Part shown: positions 1 through 5,404 of the stretch, piece by piece
How positions within the stretch are numbered: the first letter of the stretch is position 1
Layout: each line of letters starts with the position of its first letter
Source of the DNA: JAIRQX01 sp031556255
GTDB taxonomy: Bacteria > Chrysiogenota > Deferribacteres > Deferribacterales > JAISNW01
Direction: 5' to 3'
DNA: 7,510 nt
Assembly (NCBI GenBank): GCA_031556255.1
Contig: JAVBTI010000014.1
Coordinates: 1-7,510, forward strand
Notes under the pieces: model-generated
What the model was told of the DNA's origin: nothing
Databases searched by the model: none
Seen by the model: the letters and a program-made list of their open reading frames with translations, nothing else
Translations under genes and position numbers: made by a program

Positions 1-20
1 TATTCATTGTTATCAAACAT
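1..20 (-). CDS. Start of a gene that continues beyond the left edge; N-terminus matches the 483-aa protein
   Basis: Only seven codons are visible, reading M-F-D-N-N-E-Y. The gene at 771-2222 begins M-P-D-N-N-E-Y, and the upstream Shine-Dalgarno (AAGGAG, 7 nt before the ATG) is also the same in both. The gene may be a tandem paralogue of the 483-aa protein. Alternatively it may be the original gene after terL, whose start region was copied when the cassette at 35-2236 arrived. Nothing about its function can be read from seven residues. Confidence 0.6.
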
Positions 21-34
21 TTTATCAGCTCCTT
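1..34. repeat. Direct repeat copy A (34 bp) spanning an RBS and first codons
   Basis: This matches 2203-2236 at 32 of 34 positions; the only differences are aa versus gg at 16-17, in the second codon. The match stops at 34 and may extend left of the window. Each copy carries the ribosome binding site and start of a minus-strand gene. Confidence 0.85.
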
Positions 35-54
35 TCTGCCCGGCATATCCGCCC

Positions 55-77
55 CGGCTTCTGTCTGTTCGAAGCCG
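55..77. other. Inverted repeat, 7-bp arms
   Basis: CGGCTTC at 55-61 and GAAGCCG at 71-77 are perfect complements around a 9-nt loop. There is no T tract on either side, so it is not a convincing terminator. It lies in the 5' untranslated region of the gene starting at 20 and just upstream of the rightward promoter. It could be a regulator site or a leader hairpin. Confidence 0.4.
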
Positions 78-91
78 CGGCTCTGTTTATC

Positions 92-120
92 TTGACCAGG
101 CACTGCTTTTGCGATACAAT
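92..120 (+). promoter_or_regulatory. Sigma70-type promoter for the membrane protein gene
   Basis: A -35 box TTGACC (92-97), a 17-bp spacer and a -10 box TACAAT (115-120) make a near-consensus promoter, with transcription predicted to begin near 127. A GAGG ribosome binding site at 147-150 follows, 8 nt before the ATG at 159. A private promoter on the strand opposite to the phage genes is typical of a moron. Confidence 0.7.
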
Positions 121-158
121 AATCAACAAATAGTCAAACGCATTTTGAGGTATTCTGT

Positions 159-770
159 ATGACTAAAAGCCGGAAAGTTGTACTGTCTCTTGCACTGATC
201 GCCATAGGCATGATGCCTTTTGTCGGTGTAACAATGGAGTCTAATGACTTCGTGCCGTTTATATCGCTTGTAATATGGCTCCTTGCCTGCATTTGCGCAC
301 TCTGTCTTATTCCCGCTCTGGAGGATGGACACTTGTACAGAATATTGTCCCTTTGTACATACGCCGTGCTGCTGCTTCTGATTGCCGGCGGTATGAGCAA
401 ATCAAAAATGTTTATTTACATATGTATTTTCATATCACTGTACCTGCCGGCCTTTGCCATGTTTATGCGCAGAGAAATCGAACATCAACACATTGTCCTA
501 CTGTTCTGTGTGTCTATAGGCTTGTCTGTACCCTTCATTTGGCTGGCCGGTGACTTGCTGAATCTCTTCACCCCGACTGGCTTGTCCCTTGAAATACCGA
601 ATAAAGCAACACATATTTTATTGTCAGTTCCCGCGGCATTCACTTTTCTTGCATTGTGGCTGTTTTTCCGTATCAGAAAAATACAGTGTGCATACCCAAC
701 CCTGCTGGTGGCGTCCTTTTGGTTGCCAATATCGGTAATGTTATTTGATAGAATTGTGCCCGGTTCATAA
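159..770 (+). CDS. Polytopic membrane protein of unknown function (moron-like)
   Basis: The protein has 203 residues and is almost entirely hydrophobic. Membrane segments can be drawn at about 6-25, 31-53, 60-79, 84-103, 112-134, 150-171 and 180-199, so roughly seven. Short basic stretches (for example RRE near 104-106 and RIRK at 171-174) would mark the cytoplasmic side. I recognise no family. The start is set by the ATG with GAGG 8 nt upstream and a good promoter at 92-120. The stop codon is directly followed, with no gap, by the stop of the convergent 483-aa gene, and no terminator is visible between them. It is the only gene between 1 and 7071 on this strand, and it is visibly less GC-rich than terL, which fits later acquisition. 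Possible roles are lysogen-expressed cargo such as superinfection exclusion, or protection from the product of the neighbouring gene; both are inference. It is too long and has too many segments for an ordinary holin. Confidence 0.75.
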   Translation: MTKSRKVVLSLALIAIGMMPFVGVTMESNDFVPFISLVIWLLACICALCLIPALEDGHLYRILSLCTYAVLLLLIAGGMSKSKMFIYICIFISLYLPAFAMFMRREIEHQHIVLLFCVSIGLSVPFIWLAGDLLNLFTPTGLSLEIPNKATHILLSVPAAFTFLALWLFFRIRKIQCAYPTLLVASFWLPISVMLFDRIVPGS

Positions 771-2222
771 TCATCGCCGGAATATATTATCCCACACGGG
801 CTCTTGATTATTGAGCAAAAAATCGCTATATTTGCGCCTTACTTGACCAAACCCCCATTCGAGCGCCTCTCGAATCTCCGGCGCATTATAATAGATTGCG
901 CGCCCTTCGCCGGGCAACATACCCCAGTTGATATCACCGCCTCTTTCCAGCTCGCCCTGTATTCGTTTATTATAGTTGGAAAGCATGCTATACGGCCCCT
1001 GTTTGAAAGCGGTCACAACCAGCGCCGCCTGCTCTTCCCCGCTTAGGCCCTGCATATAAGGTCGGAGCATCTGATCATACTCTTTCAGCACCGACGCCAC
1101 AACGTAAACGCCGCCTTTATCACTCAGCAGGCAGTTATCCCGGAAACTGTCCCACTTCTGTTCATCCGTGGCGTTTTCCGGCAGGCCCTGCATCGTTATT
1201 TTTTTGATCATCCCATCCGCACCCGGCGCCAGCACATTTTTCCGGAATACTTCATACCCTGTGGCGGCGTTGATGTTGTAGGAACCTATATCCCAGGTAT
1301 TGGAACTGAACATGGAGCGTTCACGTGTTGACTCATCGGGATTTCCGTCCACATACTTTTTTATCCCTGAATAAGATATTCTCGACGGGGAAGACATATC
1401 CTGAAATATATTCCAACCTTTAAGATGTTTGTAATCATATCTTGTCTTCTCATCCGCCATAGCGCCGACAATAGCCTCCGGCGGCACTCCGGATTCCTGT
1501 CCGGCGTTATTGATATCCAGACTCAAACTCTTTGCCAATTCTATGGCGGCTTTAGAGTAGATCATCGGGTTTTCAAGCGGATACTTCTTCTTCAAATCTT
1601 CATACACTGTCAGGTCTTTGGTCAGCGGGGCAATCGGATCGTATGGCATCATGCTCTGTTTCTCCGCTGTCCGCCAGTCTTTTTGTGTGTCGGCATGAGC
1701 GGGATAGCCCATCTCCTGTGTGTACCCTGAAAAGTCGCTGCCGGTACCGGACGGTTCTGTATTAGCGGCATATACATTGTTACCTTTGGACAGAAAAGAT
1801 ACGCCGTGCTTTTTCCCCTCAGTGCTATTGATACCTGTGCCCAGCTCCCGGCCCCTAAAGGGGCTTTCTGCCGGGACATCGGTACCGAAATCCCGCTCCC
1901 GCCGGTCGCCGCCGTTTTCCGTCATTGCGGCCCTGAGCCGCAATCCAGGAGAGTTAATTAATCCGTCAGCCCCTCCTCCCGCCATGTCCGCGGCGCTCTG
2001 CTCCGCCTCAGCCTTCTTCATCTCTTCGGCCTCATAGTCTTCCAGTTTAGGCATCGCCCCGGCGTCGTCGCTGTTGAACAGATTTATCATCCAGTCGGTG
2101 CGGTCATGATTATACCTGTCCAGCGCTTTTTTTCGCGGCGTGCGGATATCCGCGCCGTGGTCGATCATCTCAGACAGCCGTTCCCGCGCATAACCCGGAT
2201 CGTATTCATTGTTATCAGGCAT
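771..2222 (-). CDS. Phage protein with a lysozyme/lytic transglycosylase-like C-terminal region
   Basis: The protein has 483 residues and no signal peptide. Residues 1-75 are charged and probably helical (including an E/K/A-rich stretch near 61-77). Residues 80-200 are Gly/Ser/Pro-rich and look disordered. About 220-465 is a compact globular region. Within it, PPEAIVGAMADEKTRYD (247-263) resembles the helix bearing the catalytic Glu (here E258) in SLT/goose-lysozyme folds. DIGSYNINAATGYEVF (311-326) sits where those enzymes carry their G-[LI]-x-Q-[IV]-[NT] motif, and AALVVTAFKQGP with SNYNKRI (399-421) resembles the conserved AxxAYNxGP segment. The similarity is by eye and partial. Start: ATG with AAGGAG 7 nt upstream. 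It follows terL by 30 bp, probably in the same transcript, where a portal gene is usual. It could be a virion-associated muralytic protein for DNA entry, an endolysin-like effector, or an unrelated fold. Confidence 0.6.
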   Translation of the reverse strand: MPDNNEYDPGYARERLSEMIDHGADIRTPRKKALDRYNHDRTDWMINLFNSDDAGAMPKLEDYEAEEMKKAEAEQSAADMAGGGADGLINSPGLRLRAAMTENGGDRRERDFGTDVPAESPFRGRELGTGINSTEGKKHGVSFLSKGNNVYAANTEPSGTGSDFSGYTQEMGYPAHADTQKDWRTAEKQSMMPYDPIAPLTKDLTVYEDLKKKYPLENPMIYSKAAIELAKSLSLDINNAGQESGVPPEAIVGAMADEKTRYDYKHLKGWNIFQDMSSPSRISYSGIKKYVDGNPDESTRERSMFSSNTWDIGSYNINAATGYEVFRKNVLAPGADGMIKKITMQGLPENATDEQKWDSFRDNCLLSDKGGVYVVASVLKEYDQMLRPYMQGLSGEEQAALVVTAFKQGPYSMLSNYNKRIQGELERGGDINWGMLPGEGRAIYYNAPEIREALEWGFGQVRRKYSDFLLNNQEPVWDNIFRR

Positions 2223-2236
2223 TTTATCAGCTCCTT
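2203..2236. repeat. Direct repeat copy B (34 bp)
   Basis: This is the partner of 1-34 (32 of 34 identical). It holds the ribosome binding site and first seven codons of the 483-aa gene. The two copies are 2202 bp apart and bracket exactly one gene pair: the 483-aa protein and the membrane protein. Confidence 0.85.
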
Positions 2237-2252
2237 GTTTATTCTCCTCATT

Positions 2253-3722
2253 TTACCACGCGTCCGGGGGCATCGGAATAAACTCTTCACGGGTCTGTAT
2301 CACGGGGAACACCGCGCCCAGCTCCGGGTCGGCGATCCGCGCCTGGCAGTCGAGCATATCGTCGTGGGCGGAGACTGGGAAGGCCCGGTACTCGTCCGTG
2401 AGGAACTCGTCCGTCAGATTACGCGCCCGCCCTTCGGTGTCGACGTATTGCAGGCGGCGGGGCAGGTAGATGCGGCGCTGTTCGTAAATGGGCACCAGTT
2501 TGCGTATCCTGTCGTTCTTGGGTATCTGTCCGCCGAGGGGGGTGATGGGGAAGCGGTAATTTTCCGCGTCCTGCACGTATTTGATATGTTCGATGTCCGC
2601 CTGCATGCCGTATTTTTCATAGCCGACGCTCAGGGGTTTGTATTCGCGGTGGAGCCTGATGAGGTTTGACGCCCGCTGGGTGAGGTTGAGCCGGTCGCGC
2701 AGCCCGTCGATGATGTAATACGCGCCGTCGTGGTTGAGCCCTATTACCCACATCACTGTGTAATCGCTGCCCCGCTTCTTTTCCCCGGCGGGGTCGACGA
2801 GGATGTAGCGGTTCATCCGCCGCCACTTGGCCGGGTCGGGCTCGTAATATGAAATCCACTCGTCCCGGAACCCCATCGCGGCGTCGATAAGCGGGTTCTG
2901 GAGCATCTGGCAGGCGAAGACATAGGGGCCCATGTCGCGGCGCTTCTCCGCGAGCTTTCCGGATGAGAGCAGCACGGGGCTGCCGTCATACTGTCCGTTG
3001 TCTGTGGCGGGGTGGACGCGGGGTTTTGCGCTGCCGTTGGCGAGGATTTCGGCGTAGGTGTCGTTCGTGTGGTAGCGTGTGCCGATGATGCGGCGGCGGC
3101 CGCCGTCGGCGCCGAGGTTGAGGGAGATCTTCCAGGCGTCGGTGGTTTTGCGTATCTGTTCGGGTGTGAAGACCGACTCGAGGGTAACCACGTCGTCATA
3201 GATGAGGAGGTCGAAGTGTTTGCTCGTGGGCTGGCCGTCTACGAGTCCCCAGGCCTCGATGGTGGCCTCTTTGGGGTTGGATGAACGTTTAACCACAAGC
3301 CCGGCGTCTTCGCTCCATGTGCGTCCGTCGCCTTTGGACGGCGGGCGGAGGTGTGGCCACAGCTCCCGCAGCAGGCTGTTCTGTTCGCACTCACGCTTAA
3401 TCTGACGCAAAAACCCTTTTGCGATGGGGCGGGAGTGGGAGAAGATCCCGGCTGTGGTTTCGGGGTTGCGGCAGATGTCCTGGAGCGTCAGCGCGAAGGT
3501 GATGATGGTGGACTTGTAGTGTTCGCGCCCCCAGAGGTCGATGAAGCCGTCCGGGGCGGCCTGTACTTCCCGGCAGCGGTCGTAGAGCCAGTCTTTGTCG
3601 ATATCCGCCCGGCCGAGGATGTGCAGGATGAAGAAAAAGAGGTCGTTTTCGGCGAGGGCTTTCACATCCGCGGGGGTTTCGAGGACGGCTTTGTAGGCTT
3701 CGTGGGCTTCCGTTCTGGTCAT
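2253..3722 (-). CDS. terL: Terminase large subunit (packaging ATPase and nuclease)
   Basis: The 489-residue protein is the motor that translocates phage DNA into the prohead and cuts the concatemer. The N-terminal ATPase domain has a terminase-style Walker A, GREHYKST (65-72, K70). It also has a Walker B, DLLIYDD (171-177), and the coupling motif GTRYHTND (214-221). The C-terminal RNase H-like nuclease domain has its acidic residues at D310 (ILVDPAG), E369 (GYEKYGM) and D454/D455 (SAHDDMLD). These are the expected spacing and order for metal-binding residues of TerL nucleases, so both activities look intact. Length is normal for the family. The ATG is preceded by GGAGG at a short spacing (4 nt). 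It lies 75 bp downstream of terS and 30 bp upstream of the 483-aa gene, all co-directional, so one late transcript is likely. Family assignment is strong; the packaging type (cos or pac) cannot be told. Confidence 0.95.
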   Translation of the reverse strand: MTRTEAHEAYKAVLETPADVKALAENDLFFFILHILGRADIDKDWLYDRCREVQAAPDGFIDLWGREHYKSTIITFALTLQDICRNPETTAGIFSHSRPIAKGFLRQIKRECEQNSLLRELWPHLRPPSKGDGRTWSEDAGLVVKRSSNPKEATIEAWGLVDGQPTSKHFDLLIYDDVVTLESVFTPEQIRKTTDAWKISLNLGADGGRRRIIGTRYHTNDTYAEILANGSAKPRVHPATDNGQYDGSPVLLSSGKLAEKRRDMGPYVFACQMLQNPLIDAAMGFRDEWISYYEPDPAKWRRMNRYILVDPAGEKKRGSDYTVMWVIGLNHDGAYYIIDGLRDRLNLTQRASNLIRLHREYKPLSVGYEKYGMQADIEHIKYVQDAENYRFPITPLGGQIPKNDRIRKLVPIYEQRRIYLPRRLQYVDTEGRARNLTDEFLTDEYRAFPVSAHDDMLDCQARIADPELGAVFPVIQTREEFIPMPPDAW

Positions 3723-3738
3723 TTCGCCTCCTTTCCCG

Positions 3739-3801
3739 TCATCCCGTCACTTGTATGTGGCCGGGGGCCACGCTGCGCGGCATTCTTTTTTTTTCCGTCA
3801 T
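3739..3801 (-). CDS. Tiny ORF (20 codons) coupled to the end of terS
   Basis: Its ATG overlaps the terS stop as ATGA, and it ends 16 nt before the terL start. The peptide is basic at the front (MTEKKRMPRS...). Codons 3-6 cross a run of nine A residues, which is a possible slippage site. There is no family match, and it may simply be spacer that happens to be open; coupling is the only support. Confidence 0.2.
   Translation of the reverse strand: MTEKKRMPRSVAPGHIQVTG
3757..3771. other. Short GC hairpin between terS and terL
   Basis: GTGGCC and GGCCAC are perfect arms around a 3-nt loop. On the minus strand no T tract follows, so it should not terminate the packaging transcript. It may tune mRNA stability or the expression ratio of terS to terL. 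Confidence 0.35.
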
Positions 3802-4217
3802 ACCCGTCCGCCCCCGGCGATTTTGCGTATCAGGGCGATAACTTCGGGGCCGGCGGAGTGCTCGATGTTCGCGGTGACGGTCGCGTCGACTTTCTCCCGG
3901 AACATGCCTATGTGTTTGCCGAGGAGCTCAAGGGCTCTGTTCGCGGGGGAGTATTGCCCGGCGTCGATGGAAAGCTCCGCGACCTTGAGCAGCTTGCTGA
4001 TCACGGAGTCCTGGTCCGGCCCGGCCTGTGCCGCGCGTTTGTCCATCGCCCTGTCAATAAGGGCCATGACCCTGCTTTTCCGCAGGAGGGCACGGCCTGT
4101 TTTTTCGGCGTTTTTGACGCTGTATCCCGCCCTTATCGCGGCCTGGGCGGCGTTCCGGTCGACAAGATATTCCCGGACGAAACATTCCTGTTTGGCTGTA
4201 AGATTTTCTTTTGTCAT
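3798..4217 (-). CDS. terS: Terminase small subunit
   Basis: The protein has 139 residues from the ATG at 4217. The opening LTAKQECFVREYLVDRN followed by AAQAAIRAGYS is the hallmark of the Terminase_2 family: a DNA-binding helical N-terminus that recognises the packaging site and delivers it to TerL. The middle (residues 66-110) is helical and would form the oligomerisation core. The end is a short Gly-rich tail. An upstream GTG at 4226 would add three residues (M-K-N). I prefer the ATG because a weak GAG-type Shine-Dalgarno is better spaced for it and because family members commonly begin M-T-x-x-x-L-T-x-K-Q. It lies directly upstream of terL, as usual. Its stop overlaps the ATG of a 20-codon ORF. 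Confidence 0.92.
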   Translation of the reverse strand: MTKENLTAKQECFVREYLVDRNAAQAAIRAGYSVKNAEKTGRALLRKSRVMALIDRAMDKRAAQAGPDQDSVISKLLKVAELSIDAGQYSPANRALELLGKHIGMFREKVDATVTANIEHSAGPEVIALIRKIAGGGRV

Positions 4218-4226
4218 ATTTTTCAC

Positions 4227-4414
4227 TCTTTTGTTTTCAATATCGGAGAGTAAAGGGGGTTGCCGCGCCGCTTTTGTTTATATATTAAGGAGCTTATGTT
4301 GTGCGCGGCTTTCCCTTCGAGAGTAATATCGCATATTTTTAAAAACTTTGCGCGACACCGGATACACCTGAGACAGCTTCTTCAGTTCAGTGGTTTTTTT
4401 ATCCGCTGCCGTTC
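4227..4414. other. Gene-free stretch before terS, AT-rich
   Basis: This interval lies between the interrupted HTH gene and terS, and no credible ORF or RNA gene is visible. It is AT-rich relative to its neighbours, with a stretch reading TTAATATATAA on the minus strand near 4278-4288. That could be part of a -10 region for the late genes, but no matching -35 is convincing. This is also where a packaging initiation site could lie, since terS-adjacent sites are common, but nothing in the sequence proves it. Confidence 0.3.
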
Positions 4415-4609
4415 TCAGAATCTTTCCGTGTTTTTTTCCAGATATCTGTCCAGCGAGTTTGCATATACGCGCCAGCAGGCTTATTGCCGGGAGCCGAGGT
4501 TGGCGGCCTCCAGGTAACCCCCGTTGATAAGGCGGTAGACCGTGTGTTTGCTGACAGCCAGCCTCAGCGCCACTATATGTACCGGCAGCAGTTTATCCGG
4601 CGAAGTCAT
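4415..4609 (-). pseudogene. MerR/excisionase-type HTH protein (HTH_17-like) broken by an in-frame TAA
   Basis: Reading from the ATG at 4609 (GGAGGG ribosome binding site 6 nt upstream, overlapping the end of the 196-aa gene by 17 nt), 42 codons give a classic winged-helix DNA-binding start. VHIVALRLAVSKHTVYRLIN (10-29) is the helix-turn-helix and GGYLEAANLGSR (30-41) is the wing. A TAA follows at 4481-4483. The same frame continues for 21 codons, ACWRVYANSLDRYLEKNTER..., before TGA at 4415. That continuation is exactly the conserved end of this fold (x-W-R-V-x-x-x-x-L-x-x-Y-L). Joined, the two parts make a full-length 64-residue domain. The simplest cause is a CAA-to-TAA nonsense change in a Gln-Gln pair. 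Alternatives are stop-codon readthrough or a functional 42-residue short form. Family members act as excisionases or small regulators; the role here is unknown. Confidence 0.7.
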
Positions 4610-5183
4610 CCGTACCCTCCCTGTTTTGATGCGGCGTCAGGAGCGCTATTGGGCGCTGCCCGGCGAGCCTTTCTTTTGTGTCCGTCTCCAGGGCGGCGTT
4701 GTTCAGCAGGGCCTCGCGGGCGTCCTCCAGTTTATGCCTGGCGCGGATACGGTTGTATGCCTCCCGCAACTGGGCGCGGGTGATGTCAGGCTCCGCCGTG
4801 AAACAGATATCCCGCCAGCCGATGGCCCGCACAGCCTCGAGCAGCGCGTGGTTGCCGGGGAACTCCGGCGTGCCGTAACTGCCCCCCACGCGGCTCATCT
4901 CCGCGAGCACAAGCCCCCAGACCTCCTCCCCCGACAGCTCCGGCGGGAGGATGAGTTTCCGCGCCCGTTCGTACAGTGCGGAAACGGTGGGGAAGAAGGT
5001 CTCTTCCAGCAAAACCTGTTCGATCACCGCCATAAAAACCGGTGCCGGCACCTCCGCCAGCAGCTTGTGCCATATCCTGCCCGCGGGAGCCAGGCCGCCG
5101 TTTTCGATGAATCTCGGGATCGCGCCTTTCAGCCCGGCGCCGGAAAGCAGCCCCATTCCAGCCATGAATTCGTTTTTAGTCAT
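4593..5183 (-). CDS. Probable phage replicative helicase loader (G39P/G40P-loader-like)
   Basis: The protein has 196 residues. Residues 36-80, with W38 and a helical stretch ending FFPTVSALYERARKLI, resemble the N-terminal domain of phage helicase loader/inhibitors such as SPP1 G39P, where a P-T-[IV] turn precedes a helix. Residues 86-150 (EEVWGLVLAEMSRVGGSYGTP, then LLEAVRAIGWRDIC and REAYNRI) match the segment that often follows in Gram-positive-type phage loaders, with its conserved A-I-G-W. The C-terminus is polar and probably flexible. The assignment is by pattern only. The start is the ATG in M-T-K-N-E-F-M, with AGGGG 7 nt upstream; an internal Met at codon 7 is possible. Its start overlaps the stop of the inserted ORF at 5176-5394, and its end overlaps the HTH gene, so translation is probably coupled along the chain. 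It would work with the 229-aa protein at the phage origin. Confidence 0.6.
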   Translation of the reverse strand: MTKNEFMAGMGLLSGAGLKGAIPRFIENGGLAPAGRIWHKLLAEVPAPVFMAVIEQVLLEETFFPTVSALYERARKLILPPELSGEEVWGLVLAEMSRVGGSYGTPEFPGNHALLEAVRAIGWRDICFTAEPDITRAQLREAYNRIRARHKLEDAREALLNNAALETDTKERLAGQRPIALLTPHQNREGTDDFAG

Positions 5184-5193
5184 GATCGAACCC
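5162..5193. repeat. 32-bp direct repeat, left copy
   Basis: Perfectly identical to 5373-5404, offset 211 bp. It contains the last codons (F-D-H-D-stop) of one minus-strand ORF overlapping the first codons (M-T-K-N-E-F-M) of the next. Confidence 0.95.
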
Positions 5194-5394
5194 CTGAAAA
5201 GTCGTATTATACACCGGTCGCACGGTAAAGCGCGGGTACGGATGCGTCAAACCGGATGCAGCGCCAGGCGGCTTTCGAGCGGACAACCGCAGCATACTTA
5301 CTGGTATGTGAGGATTGGCCGCGAGAAAACAACAACGCGATGCGCCGGTTTCACGCGTTCGTAAATCCCGCTCCATGAATTCGTTTTTAGTCAT
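5176..5394 (-). CDS. 72-codon ORF created by the 211-bp insertion
   Basis: The ORF begins M-T-K-N-E-F-M like the 196-aa gene and ends G-F-D-H-D like the 229-aa gene. Its whole middle comes from the inserted segment. It has GGAGGG 7 nt before the ATG. It overlaps both neighbours in ATGACTAA fashion, so ribosomes could pass through all three genes. The middle is rich in Arg, Pro, Ala and Ser and has two adjacent Cys (C21-C22), without the look of a folded domain. I suspect it is open by virtue of the repeat rather than a selected protein, although retention of coupling at both ends is notable. Confidence 0.3.
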   Translation of the reverse strand: MTKNEFMERDLRTRETGASRCCFLAANPHIPVSMLRLSARKPPGAASGLTHPYPRFTVRPVYNTTFQGFDHD

Positions 5395-5404
5395 GATCGA
5401 ACCC
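5194..5404. repeat. 211-bp insertion unit bounded by 32-bp direct repeats
   Basis: One unit consists of 179 bp of unrelated sequence (5194-5372) plus one copy of the 32-bp repeat. The middle has several small inverted repeats: CATAC/GTATG near 5291-5308, GCGG/CCGC near 5281-5290, and AACGCG/CGCGTT near 5335-5360. A TATAAT box on the minus strand at 5206-5211 points towards the 196-aa gene but lacks a clear -35. There is no transposase. It resembles a small non-autonomous or dispersed repeat, with the repeat as a long target duplication, or a slippage/recombination product. Confidence 0.6.
5373..5404. repeat. 32-bp direct repeat, right copy
   Basis: Perfect copy of 5162-5193. Here it spans the stop of the 229-aa gene and the start of the inserted ORF. 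Confidence 0.95.

Noticed and set aside
55..90. Rho-independent terminator at the 55-77 hairpin
   Set aside because: Neither strand has a T tract after the stem.
2106..2669. A 187-codon plus-strand open frame across the terL end
   Set aside because: It is antisense to terL and the 483-aa gene, with no ribosome binding site and no family resemblance.
3757..3794. Plus-strand terminator made of the GC hairpin and the T run at 3786-3794
   Set aside because: The T run is about 14 nt away from the stem and there is no plus-strand gene upstream to terminate.
3351..4253. A 300-codon open frame on the plus strand opposite terL and terS
   Set aside because: It is an antisense shadow of well-supported terminase genes in GC-rich DNA. 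Its translation is Gly/Val/Phe-rich without domain features, and it has no RBS.
4481..4483. Idea that the phage reads TAA as an amino acid
   Set aside because: Other genes here, including the 229-aa and 196-aa genes, end in TAA at sensible lengths, so genome-wide recoding of TAA does not fit. A local nonsense change is simpler.
4542..5228. A 228-codon plus-strand open frame opposite the helicase-loader gene
   Set aside because: Shadow of the coupled minus-strand genes. The composition (Arg, Pro, His, Gln) is typical of antisense GC-rich frames.
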